DNA of 38,948 nt from Bacteroidota bacterium (lineage in GTDB: Bacteria > Bacteroidota > Bacteroidia > Chitinophagales > BACL12). How positions within the stretch are numbered: position 1 is the first letter of the stretch; every line of letters starts with the position of its first letter. The position numbers and the translations under genes are program-made. The notes below the pieces were generated by a model that did not search any database, had not been told where the DNA came from, and saw nothing but the letters and a program-made list of their open reading frames with translations. Positions 7,391-15,520 of this stretch are shown in pieces. The DNA is taken from the NCBI GenBank assembly GCA_029571985.1, contig JAKQVC010000199.1, forward strand, positions 1-38,948, read 5' to 3'.

Positions 7391-7424
7391 ACAAAAACAA
7401 CCGGATCATCTCTAACCCGGTTGT
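7391..7424 (-). terminator. Rho-independent terminator of the SRPBCC-VOC gene
   Basis: ACAACCGG at 7397-7404 pairs with CCGGTTGT at 7417-7424 (8 bp, 12-nt loop). Read on the minus strand it is followed by TTTTTG, and it lies about 20 nt beyond the stop at 7447. Confidence 0.7.
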
Positions 7425-7446
7425 CGTTATATATAATACTAGACGC

Positions 7447-8406
7447 TTATTGCTGTGCGTTCACCATCCAGTTGATGCCATATTTGTCGGTCAGGCTGCC
7501 AAAGTAGGCACCCCAGAACATGTCTTGGAGCGGCATGGTAATTTTTCCGCCGGCGGAGAGGGCATTAAAAATACGCTCAGCCTCTGCACGCGAGCCTGTA
7601 TCTAAATTGATATGCATATTATTACCCGATGTAACGGTGAATCCCATTTCGGCAGGTGCATCGGTTGCCATCAGCACATGTCCGCCAATTAAGGGTAGTT
7701 CACAATGCAGCACCATATTTTTTACTCCTTCTGCCATAGGTGGTTGTGCGGGATCAGCGGGTAAATCGGCAAAGCGTTGTATACCCTGAATAAATTCTGT
7801 TTTAAAAATATCCCGATAAAAATGCATGGCCTCATCGGCATTGCCTGGAAAATTTACATAGGTAGAAACACGTACGCCTGTGTTGCCTTTTTTCTGCTTG
7901 CGCAAATAAAACTGAGCGGCAATATATTGGTCGAGATTTTGCAATCCCATAGTAAATCCTTCTTTGAAGCCCATGGCAATGATAGCTTCGAGGTCTTCCA
8001 CTTTTTCGAAACGGATGAGCACGTGCACAATAGATTGGTCGCCCGACTGTTCGAAACTATTTTGCCATTGCATGCCGGGCATGGCTGTATTCAGGTTGCC
8101 CTGTTCATCGCAAAATCCATCTTTACCGGCATACATGCGCATCGGCTCAATTTTGCTGTATTCAAAAAAGCAATAATGTCTTTCTCCCTGTGGCGACTCC
8201 ATATAATAATGCCATTTGCCACCCACCACAAATTGCATATTCAAGGTAACATTCTGATAAGGTTTTGGCGCCCACCATTGGTCTAAAATATCTGCTTCGG
8301 TCCATGCCGACCAAACCAAATCCAGAGGTGCATCAAAAGAGCGGTCAACCCGAATGACCTGCGCGTCTTTATCGACTGTAAAGTCGAAGAGCAGTGCTTT
8401 ATTCAT
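7447..8406 (-). CDS. SRPBCC (AHSA1-type) and VOC (PhnB-like) fusion protein
   Basis: 319 residues with two domains. Residues about 10-165 are an AHSA1/SRPBCC ligand-binding fold (VIRVDRSFDAPLDLVWSAWT, LDQWWAP, GGKWHYYM, FEYSKIEP, MGFKEGFTMGLQNLDQYI). Residues about 178-319 are a PhnB-like glyoxalase/VOC domain (STYVNFPGNADEAMHFYRDIF, VLHCELPLIGGHVLMATDAP, FNALSAGGKITMPLQDMFWGAYFGSLTDKYGINWMVN). Both families are common as separate genes beside ArsR regulators; here one frame encodes both with no stop between. The substrate cannot be read from the sequence. The start codon overlaps the ArsR stop by 4 nt, so translation is probably coupled. Confidence 0.85.
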   Translation of the reverse strand: MNKALLFDFTVDKDAQVIRVDRSFDAPLDLVWSAWTEADILDQWWAPKPYQNVTLNMQFVVGGKWHYYMESPQGERHYCFFEYSKIEPMRMYAGKDGFCDEQGNLNTAMPGMQWQNSFEQSGDQSIVHVLIRFEKVEDLEAIIAMGFKEGFTMGLQNLDQYIAAQFYLRKQKKGNTGVRVSTYVNFPGNADEAMHFYRDIFKTEFIQGIQRFADLPADPAQPPMAEGVKNMVLHCELPLIGGHVLMATDAPAEMGFTVTSGNNMHINLDTGSRAEAERIFNALSAGGKITMPLQDMFWGAYFGSLTDKYGINWMVNAQQ

Positions 8407-8723
8407 CGTTTTTTATGTTTGAGGTTATGTAATACGTGGTCTAACTGATCAAATTTGCGCATCCAGATTTTTCTGAATTGCGCTAGCCAGGCATCTATTT
8501 CCTGCATTTTTTCTATCTGTAAGGTGTAATAAATTTCTCTCCCCTCTTCGCGTGCTTCAACCAATTCGCATTCGGCCAAAATGTGGAGGTGTTTGGAAAC
8601 TGCCTGTCGCGACATATCGAAATGTGCGGCCAGTGCGTTGGGCGTCATGGCATGCATGGCAATCAATCCGATGATGGCTCTGCGCGTAGGGTCTGCTATG
8701 GCTTGAAATACATCGCGTCTCAT
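8403..8723 (-). CDS. ArsR-family helix-turn-helix repressor
   Basis: 106 residues from the ATG at 8723. MRRDVFQAIADPTRRAIIGL is the standard opening of the ArsR subgroup paired with AHSA1 proteins, followed by the winged helix (TPNALAAHFDMSRQAVSKHLHIL, then LVEAREEGREIYYTL). No cysteine metal-binding motif is present, so it is not a metal sensor of the classical ArsR/SmtB kind. It heads a two-gene operon and probably represses it through the palindromes directly upstream. An in-frame TTG at 8732 is less likely because it falls inside the operator. Confidence 0.9.
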   Translation of the reverse strand: MRRDVFQAIADPTRRAIIGLIAMHAMTPNALAAHFDMSRQAVSKHLHILAECELVEAREEGREIYYTLQIEKMQEIDAWLAQFRKIWMRKFDQLDHVLHNLKHKKR

Positions 8724-8728
8724 AATAT

Positions 8729-8770
8729 GCAACTAATTGGTTGCAAATATATTCGCAACCGATTAGTTGC
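8729..8770. promoter_or_regulatory. Double palindromic operator of the ArsR operon
   Basis: GCAACTAATTGGTTGC (8729-8744) and GCAACCGATTAGTTGC (8755-8770) are inverted copies of each other with one mismatch. Each is itself near-palindromic (GCAAC-N6-GTTGC), with 10 nt between them. They cover the promoter of the ArsR gene, as expected for an autorepressor. Confidence 0.7.
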
Positions 8771-8775
8771 GCAAA
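8744..8775 (-). promoter_or_regulatory. Bacteroidota-type promoter of the ArsR operon
   Basis: On the minus strand TTTG (8772-8775) is followed after exactly 20 nt by TATATTTG (8744-8751), matching TTTG / TAnnTTTG. The -7 element ends 20 nt before the ATG at 8723 and lies between and inside the operator palindromes. Confidence 0.7.
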
Positions 8776-8841
8776 TATTTTAACATAAATCTTCTGGTGG
8801 AAGCATGTGCTCCAATCTGATTATCTGGTAATTATCGGATG

Positions 8842-8863
8842 AAAAGTGGCCGGAAACAGCCAC
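8842..8863 (-). terminator. Weak terminator after the STAS gene
   Basis: GTGGC at 8846-8850 pairs with GCCAC at 8859-8863; on the minus strand the stem is followed by TTTTC. The stem is only 5 bp, so this is a tentative end of the relA-fur-STAS operon. Confidence 0.35.
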
Positions 8864-8886
8864 CAGCTTAACTTGCAGAACTCGGA

Positions 8887-9246
8887 TTACTCCTGAATAT
8901 GCTCCTTCTCAAAATACCCCAACGCACTTTCAATATCCGGAGTGATGGTAAAAAAGGCGTTGAGTTTGGTGGTAACGATAAGCGTTTCCAACAAATTATT
9001 GAGTGCACATAATACAACCTCACCGTCCATGCGGCGTGCACGGGTCAGAATCTTCAGCAAAAAATTCAAACCGGTTGAATTCATGTATTCCAGATGTTCG
9101 AGATTAATTATCCATCTGGTAAATCCTTCGTCTTCCAAATCTTCTATTTGTTCGGCCAAGGGAAGTGTTTCATACTCTGCAATTAATCTGCCTTTCAGGG
9201 AAATTAACACAATCTGGTCTGCTCTTTTCTCAATTGTAAATTCCAT
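8887..9246 (-). CDS. STAS-domain protein, anti-sigma factor antagonist-like
   Basis: 119 residues, a single STAS domain: beta strand and loop DQIVLISLKGRLIAEYE, strand RWIINLEHLEYM, then NSTGL with Ser57 at the position phosphorylated in SpoIIAA/RsbV proteins, followed by the helix LNFLLKILTRARRM and strand EVVLCALN. The Asp that usually precedes this Ser is Asn here. It is the last gene of an apparent operon after fur (12 nt apart). No anti-sigma kinase or phosphatase is in the window, so its partner is elsewhere. In Bacteroidota such proteins belong to partner-switching systems; the specific role is unknown. Confidence 0.85.
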   Translation of the reverse strand: MEFTIEKRADQIVLISLKGRLIAEYETLPLAEQIEDLEDEGFTRWIINLEHLEYMNSTGLNFLLKILTRARRMDGEVVLCALNNLLETLIVTTKLNAFFTITPDIESALGYFEKEHIQE

Positions 9247-9258
9247 ACTTAATTTTTT

Positions 9259-9747
9259 TCACGAGGTTTTTTGATCCTGGCGTTCGCGCACTTTCTGACA
9301 GCTGCCGCAAATGCCATACATATTTAAACTATGGTGGGTTATTTTAAAGTTCAACAAATCGCCCATCATGGTTTGTATCTGATGGATGCGCGGATCGCAG
9401 AATTCCACAACTTTTTTGCAATCCACACAAATAATATGGTCGTGCTGTTTGTAGCCATAGGATTTTTCATACTGCGCCAGATTTTTACCGAACTGGTGCT
9501 TGGTGATGAGGTCGCAGCTCAGCAGCAATTCCAGTGTATTATATACGGTTGCGCGGCTTACGTGATATCCGCTTTTCAGTAAATGCGAATACAAACTCTC
9601 TGCATCAAAATGATCGGTGCGGCTATATATTTCTTCCAGTATTGTAAATCGTTCAGGTGTTTTGCGCAAACCTTTTGATTCGAGATGTGCTGCAAAAATA
9701 TTTCGAATTTCCTCGAGATATTTGGCCTGTTGTAAATCTTTTTCCAT
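9259..9747 (-). CDS. Fur-family transcriptional regulator
   Basis: 162 residues. The N-terminal winged helix contains KGLRKTPERFTILEEIY and the DNA-reading helix VSRATVYNTLELLLSCDLI. The C-terminal part has HDHIICVDC with the first structural zinc pair (Cys107, Cys110) and GICGSC with the second (Cys147, Cys150). Length and motifs are normal for Fur/PerR/Zur proteins; which metal or peroxide it senses cannot be decided by eye. It starts 9 nt after the relA/spoT stop and is followed 12 nt later by the STAS gene, so the three are likely one transcript. Confidence 0.9.
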   Translation of the reverse strand: MEKDLQQAKYLEEIRNIFAAHLESKGLRKTPERFTILEEIYSRTDHFDAESLYSHLLKSGYHVSRATVYNTLELLLSCDLITKHQFGKNLAQYEKSYGYKQHDHIICVDCKKVVEFCDPRIHQIQTMMGDLLNFKITHHSLNMYGICGSCQKVRERQDQKTS

Positions 9748-9756
9748 AATCCGGAT

Positions 9757-11964
9757 TTAGGTTGTTTCAAGACGGGTAACGGATATCACCCCTTTCATAT
9801 GTTTTAATTTATGCATGAGTTTATCCAACTCGTCCGTATTTTTTACATATACTTTAATCGTGCCTTCAAATACCCCGTCTTTGGCATCCATCAGCAAACT
9901 CTGCATATTCAATTTCATTTCGCCGGAAATAATATGGGTAACCTTATTTACTAAGCCCACATCATCTAATCCGGTAACTTTTACACCGGTAAGAAAGGCA
10001 ATATCTTTTTGCTGGGTCCAGCGCGTGCGCACAATGCGATAGCCATATTTGCTCATCATCTCTGTGGCGTTCGGACAACTCGTTTTATGAATTTTAATAC
10101 CTTCATTGATGGTAATAAATCCAAACACATCGTCACCTACAATCGGGTTGCAACATTTGGCCAGCGAATATTTAATATCATCCAGCTGATTATCAAAAAT
10201 GAGCAACTCGGCATTACTGGTGGCAATTTTCTCGAGTCGGGCTAAATCAACAGGTGTCTGCTTATCTCTGGAAGGCGGAACCAGTTTACCATTTTGCACG
10301 GTAAATTCTTTCAGCTCCTTCAGCAGAATATCTTTGGTGCCGATTCTGTAAAACAGCTCCATGCTGGTAGGCTGATGATAAAACTCCATGAGCATCTGAA
10401 TGTTGCGGTCAAAAAATTCAACCTTCATGGATTTCAGTTTTTTCTCCAGAATCAATCTGCCTTCCTGGGCAATAGAACGTTTTTCCTCTTTCAGCGCATT
10501 TTTCACCTTGCTGCGTGCACGGGAGGTGATGAGGTAATTCAACCAATCTTCATTCGGCCTTTGTTTCTTTGAGGTAATAATTTCTACCTGATCACCATTG
10601 CTCAGCACATAACTTAAAGGCACCAGCCTGTGATTCACTTTTGCACCAATACAATGATAGCCGACAGCGGTATGGATTTCAAAGGCAAAATCGAGTGCGG
10701 TAGCGCCTTGCGGAATAATTTTTAAATCGCCTTTTGGGGTAAACACATAAATTTCCTTACTGAATAAATTCAGGCGGAAATCATCCATGAATTCGAGCGC
10801 ATTAAATTCGGGGTTGCGCAATAATTCGCGTATTTCCCTCAGCCAGGTATCGAGTGCTTTATCGTTGGAGCCTTCTTTATATTTCCAATGCGCCGCGAAT
10901 CCTTTTTCGGCAATTTCATCCATGCGTTTGGTGCGAATCTGCACTTCCACCCAGCGACCTTTTGGTCCCATTACAGTCGTGTGCAAACTTTCGTATCCGT
11001 TTGCCTTTGGCGATGAAATCCAGTCGCGCAAACGATCGGGGTTCGGATGATATAATTCCGTTACATTCGAATACACACGCCAGCAGTCTGCTTTTTCTGA
11101 ATCCAGTGGTGTGTCGATGATTATACGGATGGCAAATAAGTCGTATACCTCATCAAAGGTTACGCCCTTATTTTTTATTTTATTATAAATGGAATAAATA
11201 CTTTTCGGCCGGCCATACATATCGAATTGAAACCCATCTTTTTCGAGACGTTCGCGAATCGGTTTCATAAATTCATTCATGTAGCGCGTGCGTTCGCGTT
11301 TTGTTTCAGCGAGGCGGCGGGCGATATCTTTGTAGGCTTCCGATTCGGTATATTTCATACCCAAATCTTCCAGCTCACTCTTTATCGCATAAAAACCTAA
11401 ACGATGTGCTAAAGGCGCATACAGATACAGCGTTTCCGATGCAATTTTTAATTGCTTCTTGCGCGGCATGGCATCCATGGTGCGCATATTATGCAAACGG
11501 TCGGCAATTTTGATGAGGATTACGCGCACATCATCTGCGAGCGTCAATAATAATTTTTTGAAATTTTCGGCCTGAATAGAACTGGTTAAATCAAACACGC
11601 CGCTTACTTTGGTAAGGCCGTCGATAATTTTCATCACCTTCACCCCAAATTCGCGCTTGATATCGTCGAGGGTGAGTTCGGTATCTTCCACCACATCATG
11701 TAATAATGCGCAGATAGCCGCGGTTGCACCCAAGCCCATTTCATTCACCACTATTTGAGCCACTTGGAGCGGGTGGAGGATATAGGGTTCGCCGCTTTTG
11801 CGACGCATATCCTTATGCGCATCCACCGACATTTCAAAAGCCAGACGTATCTGCTTTCTTTCGGCCTGCGTCATGTTGTTGCGTAGCGGACGCAGGAGGT
11901 TACGATACTCCTTTAAAATGAGTTTCTTCTCTTTTTCCAGGTCGATAGGTGCCGCTTTTTCCAT
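9757..11964 (-). CDS. Bifunctional (p)ppGpp synthetase/hydrolase, RelA/SpoT
   Basis: 735 residues, full length. The order is: HD hydrolase domain with YILHPLQVA and HDVVEDT (His89-Asp90), so hydrolysis should be active; synthetase domain with RPKSIYSIYNKIKNKGVTFD, DLFAIRIIID and SPKANGYESLHTTV; TGS domain (VFTPKGDLKIIPQGATALDFAFEIHTAVG region, about 400-460); the CCNPIVGDDVFGFIT segment; and a C-terminal ACT domain ending GVISVTRLETT. It makes and degrades the stringent-response alarmone in the cytoplasm, probably bound to ribosomes. It heads the operon with fur and the STAS gene and is divergent from the ABC-F gene. Confidence 0.95.
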   Translation of the reverse strand: MEKAAPIDLEKEKKLILKEYRNLLRPLRNNMTQAERKQIRLAFEMSVDAHKDMRRKSGEPYILHPLQVAQIVVNEMGLGATAAICALLHDVVEDTELTLDDIKREFGVKVMKIIDGLTKVSGVFDLTSSIQAENFKKLLLTLADDVRVILIKIADRLHNMRTMDAMPRKKQLKIASETLYLYAPLAHRLGFYAIKSELEDLGMKYTESEAYKDIARRLAETKRERTRYMNEFMKPIRERLEKDGFQFDMYGRPKSIYSIYNKIKNKGVTFDEVYDLFAIRIIIDTPLDSEKADCWRVYSNVTELYHPNPDRLRDWISSPKANGYESLHTTVMGPKGRWVEVQIRTKRMDEIAEKGFAAHWKYKEGSNDKALDTWLREIRELLRNPEFNALEFMDDFRLNLFSKEIYVFTPKGDLKIIPQGATALDFAFEIHTAVGYHCIGAKVNHRLVPLSYVLSNGDQVEIITSKKQRPNEDWLNYLITSRARSKVKNALKEEKRSIAQEGRLILEKKLKSMKVEFFDRNIQMLMEFYHQPTSMELFYRIGTKDILLKELKEFTVQNGKLVPPSRDKQTPVDLARLEKIATSNAELLIFDNQLDDIKYSLAKCCNPIVGDDVFGFITINEGIKIHKTSCPNATEMMSKYGYRIVRTRWTQQKDIAFLTGVKVTGLDDVGLVNKVTHIISGEMKLNMQSLLMDAKDGVFEGTIKVYVKNTDELDKLMHKLKHMKGVISVTRLETT

Positions 11965-11978
11965 ACCAGTCTAAACTA

Positions 11979-12012
11979 CAAATCTATTTATATAATGCTA
12001 ATCCGGCTCAAA
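11979..12012 (-). promoter_or_regulatory. Promoter of the relA/spoT operon
   Basis: On the minus strand TTTG (12009-12012) and TAGATTTG (11979-11986) are separated by 22 nt. The -7 element lies 15 nt before the ATG at 11964, giving a very short leader. Confidence 0.6.
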
Positions 12013-12125
12013 TAGTTTTACACCTGCCCACATTTTCGCAACGATGTCTGTGGACAGGCAGCAGGATGATGAGGAGGGTAGAAACCGACCTTTTGCCTTT
12101 TCTGCGGCCTCCCGCCTGTATTCCT

Positions 12126-12133
12126 TACCTTTG
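12126..12133 (+). promoter_or_regulatory. -7 element of the ABC-F gene, suggesting a leaderless mRNA
   Basis: TACCTTTG, an exact TAnnTTTG, ends 4 nt before the GTG start at 12138. Transcription starts a few nt after this element in Bacteroidota, so the transcript would begin at or beside the start codon. The -33 box is weak. Confidence 0.5.
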
Positions 12134-12137
12134 CGCC

Positions 12138-14033
12138 GTGAATTACTTACAGGTTGATCATCTGACGAAGACTTACGATAGTAAGACCTTGTTTACCGAT
12201 ATCTCATTTACGATAAATAAAGGTCAAAAGGTTGCCCTGGTAGCCCGAAACGGCGCCGGAAAAACCACCTTGATGCGCATTTTAACCGGAAAGGACTTCG
12301 CCGACAGCGGAACGGTGCAAACCCATAAGTCGATTACAACCGGATATCTGGAGCAAGAGCCGGTATTGCGTGAGGAGCTGAGCATTATGGATAACATTCT
12401 GAACAGCGACTCGCCCAGCATACGTGCCATTCGTGCTTATGAAGAGGCCTTGTTACAACAGGAGAAAGCTTACACCGAAGAAACCCATCTGGCTGTTGAG
12501 CGTGCCCATGTTCAAATGGAAGCTTTAGGTGCCTGGGATTTTGAACTGCGGATTAAACAAATTTTGGGTCGCTTACATATTCATGCACTCGATCAAAAGG
12601 TAAGTACGTTAAGCGGCGGACAAAAAAAACGCATAGCCCTCAGTAAATTATTAATTGAAGAACCCGATTTACTCATTTTAGATGAACCCACTAACCATCT
12701 GGATATTGAGATGGTAGAATGGCTGGAAGAATATTTAAGCAGTCGCAATCTTACGTTGTTAATTGTTACGCACGACAGGTATTTTCTCGACCGGGTATGT
12801 TCTGAAATTATGGAATTGGAAAATGGTAAATTATTTGTTTACCGCGGCAACTATTCCTTGTTTGTAGAAAAGAAAGCCCATCGCGATGCAGTGGAAGCTG
12901 CTGAATTAGACAAGGTACGCAATACCTATCGCAGGGAATTAGAATGGGTAAGGCGCATGCCGAAAGCCCGCACCACCAAAAGCAAATCGCGCCTCGATGC
13001 CTTTGATTCGATTGAAGAAAAAGCTAAAGGTAAAAAGCAACAGGAAGGCCTGAGTCTGGAAGTTAAAATGACCCGCATGGGCGGCAAGATTCTGGAAATG
13101 ATTAAAGTATCTAAATCATTTGGCGACCTGAAAATAGTTGAGCAGTTTACGTATTTATTCAAGCAGTACGATAAAATCGGCATCGTTGGGAGAAACGGAT
13201 TAGGTAAAACCACTTTCCTGAATCTGATTATGGAATCGATAAAACCCGATGCCGGAAAAATTACTACTGGCGAAACCATCGTGTATGGATATTATGCGCA
13301 GGATGGTATGTTATTGAAAGAGGATAAGCGGGTGATAGAAGTGGTAAAAGATATTGCCGAATTTATTCCGCTGGCCGATGGCAGTAAATTGAGTGCAGCG
13401 CAACTGCTTACGCGTTTTCAATTTCCACCGGAAACACAATATACCTTTGTGAGCAAACTCAGCGGTGGCGAAAAGCGTCGTTTATACCTGATGACCATCC
13501 TCATTAAAAATCCGAATTTTCTGATTTTAGATGAGCCTACCAACGATTTAGATATTCTCACATTAAGTATTCTTGAAGAATTTCTCGCTGAATTTAAAGG
13601 TTGCGTATTAATCGTATCCCACGACCGCTATTTTATGGACAGGCTGGTGGATCATGTTTTTGTATTCGAAGGCAATGGCGTTATCCGCGATTTTCCGGGC
13701 AATTATACCGACTGGCGGAGTTTTACAGATGCAGAAAAGCTCAGGCTACAACGCGAAGCCGCTTCCACAACTGAAACGGTAGTGCCGGTAAACATTCCAG
13801 TGCAGCCGACAGGCAAAAAAGTCGGTTACAAAGAAAAGCGTGAATACGAACAACTCAGCACCGATATCCCCTTGCTGGAAGCCCGCAAAGCCGAATTAGA
13901 GCAGGCCTTAACCGATGCCACCACCGATCACCAAAAACTGCTTGACCTGACTGCAAACCTGTCGCAGGTTAGCAATGAGCTCAGCGAAAAAGAGCTGCGC
14001 TGGCTGGAATTGGATGAGTTGATGAATGGCTGA
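12138..14033 (+). CDS. ABC-F family ATPase (ribosome-associated, Uup/EttA-like)
   Basis: 631 residues from a GTG at 12138, giving MNYLQVDHLTKTY. The frame extends further upstream, but those residues run back into the relA promoter and do not resemble the family. Two ABC cassettes in one chain: Walker A ARNGAGKTT and GRNGLGKTT; signatures LSGGQKKRIAL and LSGGEKRRLYL; Walker B LLILDEPTNHLD and FLILDEPTNDLD. The linker between them is rich in Arg/Lys (RRMPKARTTKSKSRLDAF), the tRNA-contacting arm region of ABC-F proteins. A C-terminal coiled coil (about residues 555-630) follows. There is no membrane domain. The family acts on ribosomes in translation; the sub-class and any antibiotic protection cannot be read from the sequence. 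Confidence 0.92.
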   Translation: MNYLQVDHLTKTYDSKTLFTDISFTINKGQKVALVARNGAGKTTLMRILTGKDFADSGTVQTHKSITTGYLEQEPVLREELSIMDNILNSDSPSIRAIRAYEEALLQQEKAYTEETHLAVERAHVQMEALGAWDFELRIKQILGRLHIHALDQKVSTLSGGQKKRIALSKLLIEEPDLLILDEPTNHLDIEMVEWLEEYLSSRNLTLLIVTHDRYFLDRVCSEIMELENGKLFVYRGNYSLFVEKKAHRDAVEAAELDKVRNTYRRELEWVRRMPKARTTKSKSRLDAFDSIEEKAKGKKQQEGLSLEVKMTRMGGKILEMIKVSKSFGDLKIVEQFTYLFKQYDKIGIVGRNGLGKTTFLNLIMESIKPDAGKITTGETIVYGYYAQDGMLLKEDKRVIEVVKDIAEFIPLADGSKLSAAQLLTRFQFPPETQYTFVSKLSGGEKRRLYLMTILIKNPNFLILDEPTNDLDILTLSILEEFLAEFKGCVLIVSHDRYFMDRLVDHVFVFEGNGVIRDFPGNYTDWRSFTDAEKLRLQREAASTTETVVPVNIPVQPTGKKVGYKEKREYEQLSTDIPLLEARKAELEQALTDATTDHQKLLDLTANLSQVSNELSEKELRWLELDELMNG

Positions 14034-14074
14034 AAACGGGCTTACGTTAAACCCTGAGGCATCTACCGGTCATA

Positions 14075-14090
14075 GCCATAGTTTTATGGC
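14075..14090 (+). terminator. Short hairpin after the ABC-F gene
   Basis: GCCATA (14075-14080) pairs with TATGGC (14085-14090), loop GTTT, about 40 nt after the stop. There is no following T-tract, so termination is uncertain. Confidence 0.25.
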
Positions 14091-14124
14091 ACAAGATTTG
14101 GATGTAAACAGGTAACTTCATGTT

Positions 14125-15519
14125 ATGCCAGCTCCACAAAAACATGTTCAGCATTTGTATTTGCGCGCCGGTTTTGGTGAAACACCAATGGTGATTAAAC
14201 AAAAAATGGCGTACGACATCAACAAATTAGTTGATGACCTTTTTAATGATGCAAAACAATATCGCAACCTCACGTATCTGGAAGATCCGACGCGTGGTAA
14301 GGAGGTATCGAATTTGCGTGTATTGTTGTTGTTTTTAAAATCGCCGGAGCAGATGCGTTCGTTGAACAATGCGTGGATGGATATGATGGCATCAACCAAA
14401 GCTGTGCTGCGCGAAAAAATGACTTTGTTCTGGCATGATCATTTTGCCACGAGTACGCAATTTGCCTGGTTGATGCAGGTGCAGAATAATACACTGAGAA
14501 AACATGCACTGGGTAAGTTTGATAAAATGCTGCATGCTGTTGCGAAGGATCCCGCTATGATTATTTATTTGAATAATCAGCAAAATAAAAAAGATGCTCC
14601 CAATGAAAATTTTGCCCGTGAGGTGATGGAATTATTTACACTGGGTGAGGGCAATGTATATACCGAGAAAGATATTAAAGAAGCAGCACGGGCCTTTACC
14701 GGCTGGACCGTCAATAAAAAAGGAGATTTCGAATTCGTGGCCAAAGAGCATGATGACGGTGAAAAAACCTTCTTAGGCAGAACCGGCAATTTCAATGGGG
14801 AAGAAATCATCAATATTTTATTGGAAGAAAAAGGAACGGCACGGTATGTAACCAGAAAAATCTATAAAGAATTTGTGAATGAAGAAGTGGATGAAGCCCG
14901 TGTGGATGCATTGAGTGCGGTATTTTTTGACAGTGGCTACGATATTTCCAAACTCATGCGTGCCATATTTACGGCAGAATGGTTTTATTCTGAAGAAAAT
15001 ATGGGCTCACTAGTGGCATCACCGGTTGATTTGATTACGCGTTTCAGGCGCATGATTAAAATGGAATTTAAGGAAGACAAAGCCCAATTAAATTTACAGA
15101 AGGTTTTAGGACAAACATTATTTTTCCCGCCCAATGTGGCAGGATGGCCGGGCGGTCGCAATTGGGTGGATTCCTCTACCCTGCTGTTGCGTATGCAAAT
15201 CCCAACACGCATCATAAAAGGTGGCGGCTTTGATATCAAACCTAAACCTGAATTTGAGGATGCGCCGGAAGATGAAATTGCGCTGCGCACTTCCAAAAAA
15301 GCAAACGTGCAAAGCGACTGGTCGGCATTGGTTAATCACTTTAAGAAGTTCCCGAAGGAAGAATTAATTCCTCAGGTATTGGAAGCCTTTATTCAGTCGC
15401 CTAAAAATCATATTGATCAGTCGCTCATTGAAACGTACGTGGACAACAGCAGCGACGAAAAGCGTGTTTTGAGTACTATCGGTATCGTAATGTCATTACC
15501 TGAATTTCAATTAATCTGA
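14125..15519 (+). CDS. DUF1800 family protein
   Basis: 464 residues. Family hallmarks are HLYLRAGFGETP near the N-terminus, the LREKMTLFWHDHFATS motif, NFAREVMELFTLGEG, AARAFTGWTVN and LFFPPNVAGWPGGRNWVDSSTLLLRM near the end. DUF1800 proteins occur next to DUF1501 proteins in many bacteria; the DUF1501 gene here starts 1 nt after this stop, so the two are surely cotranscribed. No signal peptide is evident from this start. The biochemical role of the pair is not established. Confidence 0.92.
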   Translation: MPAPQKHVQHLYLRAGFGETPMVIKQKMAYDINKLVDDLFNDAKQYRNLTYLEDPTRGKEVSNLRVLLLFLKSPEQMRSLNNAWMDMMASTKAVLREKMTLFWHDHFATSTQFAWLMQVQNNTLRKHALGKFDKMLHAVAKDPAMIIYLNNQQNKKDAPNENFAREVMELFTLGEGNVYTEKDIKEAARAFTGWTVNKKGDFEFVAKEHDDGEKTFLGRTGNFNGEEIINILLEEKGTARYVTRKIYKEFVNEEVDEARVDALSAVFFDSGYDISKLMRAIFTAEWFYSEENMGSLVASPVDLITRFRRMIKMEFKEDKAQLNLQKVLGQTLFFPPNVAGWPGGRNWVDSSTLLLRMQIPTRIIKGGGFDIKPKPEFEDAPEDEIALRTSKKANVQSDWSALVNHFKKFPKEELIPQVLEAFIQSPKNHIDQSLIETYVDNSSDEKRVLSTIGIVMSLPEFQLI

Positions 15520-15520
15520 T

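Noticed and set aside
11949-12137. 63-residue extension of the ABC-F protein
   Set aside because: It overlaps the relA promoter and start, precedes the likely -7 element, and does not resemble the family; GTG 12138 gives the normal N-terminus.
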